DNA of 64,000 nucleotides from Siderastrea radians (lineage: Eukaryota; Cnidaria; Anthozoa; Scleractinia; Rhizangiidae), in NCBI GenBank assembly GCA_964017195.1, contig OZ024887.1, forward strand, positions 64,363,811-64,427,810, given 5' to 3'. Positions 58,741-64,000 of this stretch are shown here, piece by piece. Each line of letters opens with the position of its first letter. The first letter of the stretch is position 1. Under the pieces are notes generated by a model. It did not search any database and had not been told where the DNA came from. It saw only the letters and a list, made by a program, of their open reading frames with translations. A program made the translations under genes and the position numbers.

Positions 58741-60012
58741 ATTCGCTAGACTTTGAATAGATAGGCAGTGTCTTAGATATACCCGGCAGGCGGGTATGGA
58801 TGTTTGAAGACTATTAAATGCCCGGCAGTCCGACATTTTCGGTGAGTTTTGACCGAAAAGCTTATTCTAACGTTCTGAAAGTATTCGATATTTGTTTAGA
58901 ATTGCCAAGCGATTCAGAAAAGTATTTTAGTTTGGTAGTTGACGAGTTTTCTGAGCTTGTGCATACTAGAAAATTACGATGTTGGCGACACTTAAAATTA
59001 TTAGTGGCTAGTCCCACCAGTCAGAAACACACAGAATTTCTCAGTCAAACGTTCAGAAAAAACTGGAAGATTCTTTACAATTACTAAGCGATTAAAAGAT
59101 CAATTTGGTATTGTAGTTGGCGAACTTTCAGAGCTTTAGCAAGCTATACAATAGCCTGTCTGATCCCTGTCTGACCCGAGCCATCACGCCACCATAATTT
59201 GACATGTCACGGACGCTGTAGAGTTGTAAATGTGGCCCCAAAAAACCACGATGGTTTCGAATCACTTACCACCACTGTACAAAGTTTAATAGGAAGCCCT
59301 TAATAATAGGGTTGCCTCAATAATTACTGTATAATTCCCGAAACCAGAGTGCCGGGGATTTAGCTGACCTTAATAACCGTGTCTACATGCCCGGCAGTTC
59401 CCTCAGAGGTTTCAAATACATTTTTCAAATTATTGAACTAATATTTCAGTGATATTGATACAAAAACGAATAATCAGTGTTTCTGTTGATGAATCTATTT
59501 ATACATAAAAGCGATTGCAGGAATGAAGCGAAACTCAAACTTGGCGGCTCTGGCTAAAAGTGTCGAGAAAATAGTGATTTTCGACTGTGCACAAACTCAG
59601 AAATTCGTCACCTACAAAACCAAATTCGTTTTTTAAATTGCTTAGTAATTCTAAACAAACTTCTAATACCCCCGGGACGTTTGAATGAGAAATTCTGTGC
59701 GTTTCTGACTGGCGGGTCTAGCTGCTAATAACTCTATCAAACAAAGTGTCGCAAACATCGCAATTTTCTAGTATGCACACGCTCAGAACTCGCCAACTAC
59801 CAAACTAAAATACTTTTCTGAATAGCGTTACTTACTCACTTTTCTGAATATACTTATTATTTGTTATTTTTAGTTGCCCAGGGCACCCATTAATAACAGC
59901 TTTTGCTGACGGACATTATTATTATTATTATTATTATTATTAGCCTGGCAATTCTAAACAAATATCGAATACTTTCAGAACGTTAGAATAAGCCTTTTGG
60001 ACTGCCGCGTAT
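58741..60012. repeat. Nested inverted and direct repeat block
   Basis: The segment at about 58855-59090 (AAGCTTATTCTAACGTTCTG, AATTGCCAAGCGATTCAGAA, GTTGACGAGTTTTCTGAGC) recurs inverted, with drift, at 59640-59830 and again at 59945-59995. A (TTA)n tract lies at 59918-59940. The 89-codon plus-strand frame at 58818-59087 follows this repeat and is not supported as a gene. Confidence 0.6.
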
Positions 60013-63000
60013 TTAAGAGCCACTGTCTGTAACTTTCGAGAATCCGCGGTCAGGAAGCAAAAATTCGAATTTTCTTTTTCTACACCAAAAAGACCCTTTT
60101 GGTGAACCTTTTTAAAAAATGATACCCAAAAGTTCCAGCGAGGCCTTATTTTGACAAAAACGGACAAAGTTCGAAAAGCTGCCCAACCGCCGTCGAAGGC
60201 CGAGGTAAATTATGCAAATTAGCGTATTTTCAACTCGCCAGAACATGACAACAAAAGCTCAGACTAAATTCACTTTTTCACCATTCGTTATTCATCCCTT
60301 GGACTTCCTTTTAAACTACATTTCATTGCCATGTTAACAATTTTTCTTTGCTATTTACACGCTTAAAAAATATAGCATTCGCTCTTCAGTTGATTCATCA
60401 AATTTTACCTTATTTCGGAAGATCACAGCGCCGGGGGTATACGTATCTACAGGGCAAAAAGGGATTCTATCGAACGGGCAATTATTCTTCTTTATCATAC
60501 TGAAATGGTTAGTTTGGCCCGTAAAAAGCAAGCGCGCTAGAGGCAAAAACGTAGAGACCATTTTCACACATTTCGCCGTTTTCTCTGTTGTTCTCGTATT
60601 ACAAGCTGCATATCATTTTGAAACAAAAATCAATGATACGTTGGTCATTTTGGTCAATGCTCCCAATTTCATTTGTTTTTAAATTTTAACACTTTATAAC
60701 TGTAGCAATAACTTGACTTTTTTAATCAAACTCGATTATTTTCAAATACGGGAACATTAAGCACTAAATAAACAATCCTCCGACGTGTGTACGGGGGAAT
60801 TCGAACAAGAAGCTGTGCAAACGTCGAAAAGAATTAGCTTTGTAATAGAAAACCGCCGAGTAGCCACCTTTCCATATTTCGCCAATCGATATGCTTTTAG
60901 TTGACGTACTGATTATTAGACTTGCTTACTTTAATAGGAACTTTGAACGACAAATATTAAAACGTTTACCATGAGAGATAAATTCTACTGCGTCACCCCA
61001 CACTACAGACAATCTTATATCACTAAAATTTTGATTTTGCGCCGTAAAAAGTAACGCTTAAATATGCATAACAACACTGTCAACAACGTGTTGCTGCTGA
61101 GACTATGTTAATATAAATAGGTATAAAGGAAAATACATTATTTGTATAAAGCGCTTCTCTCTGTTCGCTCTGATTTCAATTCAATATCCGACCTGAGTAA
61201 AAGGCTACCTACGAAATCTTTTTTGTTGCCTATATAAGTATAGTTATTCACTTACTCGTCTTTTTGTGGTACAAACGTCTGAACAATGCGGAAGATGTCT
61301 TATCCCCTTCGAAGAGAAGGCAGCAAATTGGAATGTTCTTCCTGGTAGGTGTACGTTTTTATTTTGTGGAGGCGACAACAGGTTGTCACGTTGCGTGACA
61401 TACAAAATTACATGGATATGCACAGCAGCGCGTCCGCGAAAATTAGAAAAAGAAAACAGAAAAAGGAAAACGAAAACAAAAACCACAAGCAGAGTGGCAG
61501 AAAACTAACACATTTCCCTAAGAAAATGTTCTCGACTCATCGACAAAACCAATAACGAAAACAAAGCCAGAAATAAATTTATAGATAAAAAAATGATAAT
61601 ATGAACGTTTGAGAATACAGAAAAGGATATTCTCATAATTTGGGGATGAAAATAGGATGCATTCCAGCAACCGATAAAAAATGGAGAGATTTTGGAAGGC
61701 CTGGTTTACGATTGTCCTTCAGACATGACAATTTTGTTATTTTCCTTGGCAGGAGGGGGAGGGGGAGGGGAAGGGTGGGAGTGTGGGGTATGAGTAAATC
61801 TCAAAAATGCAAAGCTTTAGCACAAGTGAGAATGTCCAGTAACACGAAGCAACCGCGTCGTTTCCTAACTTACCTCCTGAGTAAGATAAAATCTGTGCCA
61901 AGTATTTATATGTAGCCGCCACGGAATAAAACGTTCGGACTAAAACATCTAAGGGCCGCAATATACGGGGCCTTTATTCTGCGGCCGGATTGAGTAGACA
62001 CCTCTAATTCCAATTTCTCACAGAGCGTACACCTACCAGGAAGAAAATTCCAATTTGCTGCCTTCTCTTCGAAGGGGATAAGACATCTTCAGCATTGTTC
62101 AGACGTCTGTACCACAAAAAGACGAGTAAGTGAATAACTATACTTATATAGGCAACAAAAAAGATTTCGTACGTGGCCTTTTACTCAGGTCGGATATTGA
62201 ATTGAAATCAGAGCGAACAGAGAGAAGCGCCTTATACAAATAATGTATTTTCCTTTATACCTATTTATATTAACATAGTCTCAGCAGCAACACGTTGTTG
62301 ACAGTGTTGTTATGCATATTTAAGCGTTACTTTTTACGGCGCAAAATCAAAATTTTAGTGATAGAAGATTGTCTGTAGTTTGGTGTGACGCAGTAGAATT
62401 TATCTCTCATGGTAAACGTTTTAATATTTGTCGTTCAAAGTTCCTATTAAAGTAAGCAAATTTAATAATCAGTATGTCAACTAAAAGCATATCGATTCGC
62501 GAAAATGGAAAGATGGCTACTCGGCGGTTTTCTATTACAAACCTAATTCTTTTCGACGTTTGCACAGCTTCTTGTTCGAATTCCCTCGTACACACGTCGG
62601 AGGATTGTTTATTTAGTGCTTTATGTTCCCGTATTTGAAAATAATCGAGTTTGATTAAAAAAGTCAAGTTATTGCTACAGATATAAAGTGTTAAAATTTA
62701 AAAACAAATGAAATTGGGAGCATTGACCAAAATGACCAACGTATCATTGATTTTTGTTTCAAAATGATATGCAGCTTGTAATACGAGAACAACAGAGAAA
62801 ACGGCGAAATGTGTGAAAATGGTCTCTACGTTTTTGCCTCTAGCGCGCTTGCTTTTTACGGGCCAAACTAACCATTTCAGTATGATAAAGAAGAATAATT
62901 GCCCGTTCGATAGAATCCCTTTTTGCCCTGTAGATACGTATACCCCCGGCGCTGTGATCTTCCGAAATAAGGTAAAATTTGATGAATCAACTGAAGAGCG

Positions 63001-63367
63001 AATGCTATATTTTTTAAGCGTGTAAATAGCAAAGAAAAATTGTTAACATGGCAATGAAATGTAGTTTAAAAGGAAGTCCAAGGGATGAATAACGAATGGT
63101 GAAAAAGTGAATTTAGTCTGAGCTTTTGTTGTCATGTTCTGGCGAGTTGAAAATACGCTAATTTGCATAATTTACCTCGGCCTTCGACGGCGGTTGGGCA
63201 GCTTTTCGAACTTTGTCCGTTTTTGTCAAAATAAGGCCTCGCTGGAACTTTTGGGTATCATTTTTTAAAAAGGTTCACCAAAAGGGTCTTTTTGGTGTAG
63301 AAAAAGAAAATTCGAATTTTTGCTTCCTGACCGCGGATTCTCGAAAGTTACAGACAGTGGCTCTTAA
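60013..63367. repeat. 3.36-kb palindrome: 1.34-kb arms, 670-bp spacer
   Basis: The left arm 60013-61355 and right arm 62026-63367 are reverse complements at very high identity. Examples are TTAAGAGCCACTGTCTGTAA at the outer left edge and its complement at the outer right, and GGTAGGTGTACG at the inner edge with its complement at 62024. A 70-codon frame occurs identically in both arms (60355-60567 minus, 62813-63025 plus), but I cannot assign it. The spacer (61356-62025) has no supported gene. It could be a foldback transposon or an inverted duplication. Confidence 0.92.
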
Positions 63368-64000
63368 GAGGCTCTGACTGTAAATATCGAGAATCGGCGG
63401 ACAAGCTCAAAAAATCGAAAATCCTGATAACTTGCCAGAAGAACACTTTTGGGGAGCTCTCTTCGAAAATATTACTTAAACCTTCTGGAATTCTATTGTT
63501 TTCGGGAAATTCGAAAAAACGGTTTTGCTTAATTTATTACGCAATAATCAGGCTTAAAATTAAACAAATTGAAAGCTCTTGCTTTTAAACAATTTGCAAC
63601 GCCAGAAAACAATTTTAATTTTAAATGATAGCAATACTCTTCTACTTTCTATCAATAGGAATTGCATGGAGTTTTGCTTTATTTCTGTGGTTTGGTGGTT
63701 CTTTGAAACAAAGCCATTTTGCGCACTTCGGAAAAAGGCAAAAATTGGTAAACTTTAGAGGCTTAAAATGGGTCTTGGTATGTCTAATATCGAATTGAAA
63801 TAAACACTCTGATAAAGTTTGGCCCTACTTCTATTATAATATGAAATAAAAAATCTGGGCAATTCAGGGTCGCGCTGACAAAAACACAAAATCGCGAATC
63901 AGTGTTGCCAAAAATTGAACAATGAAATGAATGAAATGAAAAGTAGTAGTTTGGGTGAGCTCAATTTAGAGGATTTTGTTTACTGAAGACACACAAAGAA
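63368..64000. other. Intergenic end of window
   Basis: No gene. GAGGCTCTGACTGTAAATAT and TCGAGAATCGGCGGACAAGC partly repeat the outer edge of the adjacent palindrome arm, so the repeat may continue in degenerate form. Confidence 0.45.

Overview
The window looks like non-coding-rich nuclear DNA of a metazoan, most plausibly an anthozoan cnidarian such as a stony coral or sea anemone. Supporting signs are GT-AG introns, AATAAA signals, short tandem gene families, very dense small inverted-repeat transposons, an L1-type LINE and a 200-N assembly gap. No bacterial operon structure, tRNA, rRNA or CRISPR array is visible.

The organising feature is a tandem segmental duplication: unit 1 at about 3566-22735, unit 2 at about 22736-48895 and a partial unit 3 at about 48896-54345. 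A complete unit carries two related secreted-ligand genes in the same orientation, here called type I and type II. Both have a tiny first exon (6 codons in type I, 2 in type II), a phase-0 intron inside the signal peptide and one large exon. That exon encodes a low-complexity linker, a Cys-containing prodomain, an RRKR furin-type site and a mature domain of about 125 residues. The mature domain has nine conserved cysteines and ends in S-C-C-E-C. The spacing (C-x6-C-x6-C-x-Q, then SCCxC) fits an NGF/Spaetzle-type cystine-knot ligand. IL-17-like is a weaker alternative.

Copies: A (type I, 14989-16566) is intact. B (type I, 26341-27892) has a 1-nt deletion in the signal peptide. C (type II, 18616-21478) has a +1 frameshift in the prodomain. 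D (type II, 29930-46203) is a pseudogene torn apart by nested transposons. E (type I, 52254-53782) has a premature stop and a deletion. Each type I gene is followed by a relic of its own 3' coding end. The cluster is therefore expanding and decaying at once, or part of the decay is consensus error.

Because the units are paralogous, empty and filled transposon sites can be compared within the window. A 7.3-kb composite sits in unit 1 (5156-12491), with a 92-bp satellite, a TTAA-site MITE and CRE/ETS-like inverted repeats inside it. A MITE with 8-bp target duplication lies at 13801-14254. A hAT-like element sits in the intron of gene C (18921-20464). An 8.7-kb Tc1/mariner-type composite occupies the intron of pseudogene D (30161-38862), with further nested elements. 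A 5'-truncated LINE with an apparent 3' transduction is inserted in a DNA transposon inside the coding exon of D (39243-45505). A TTAA-site foldback element lies at 47467-48177. The right flank (54345-64000) has no convincing intact gene. It holds a decayed exon-like segment, SINE-like and simple repeats, and a 3.36-kb palindrome with two arms of about 1.34 kb at 60013-63367.
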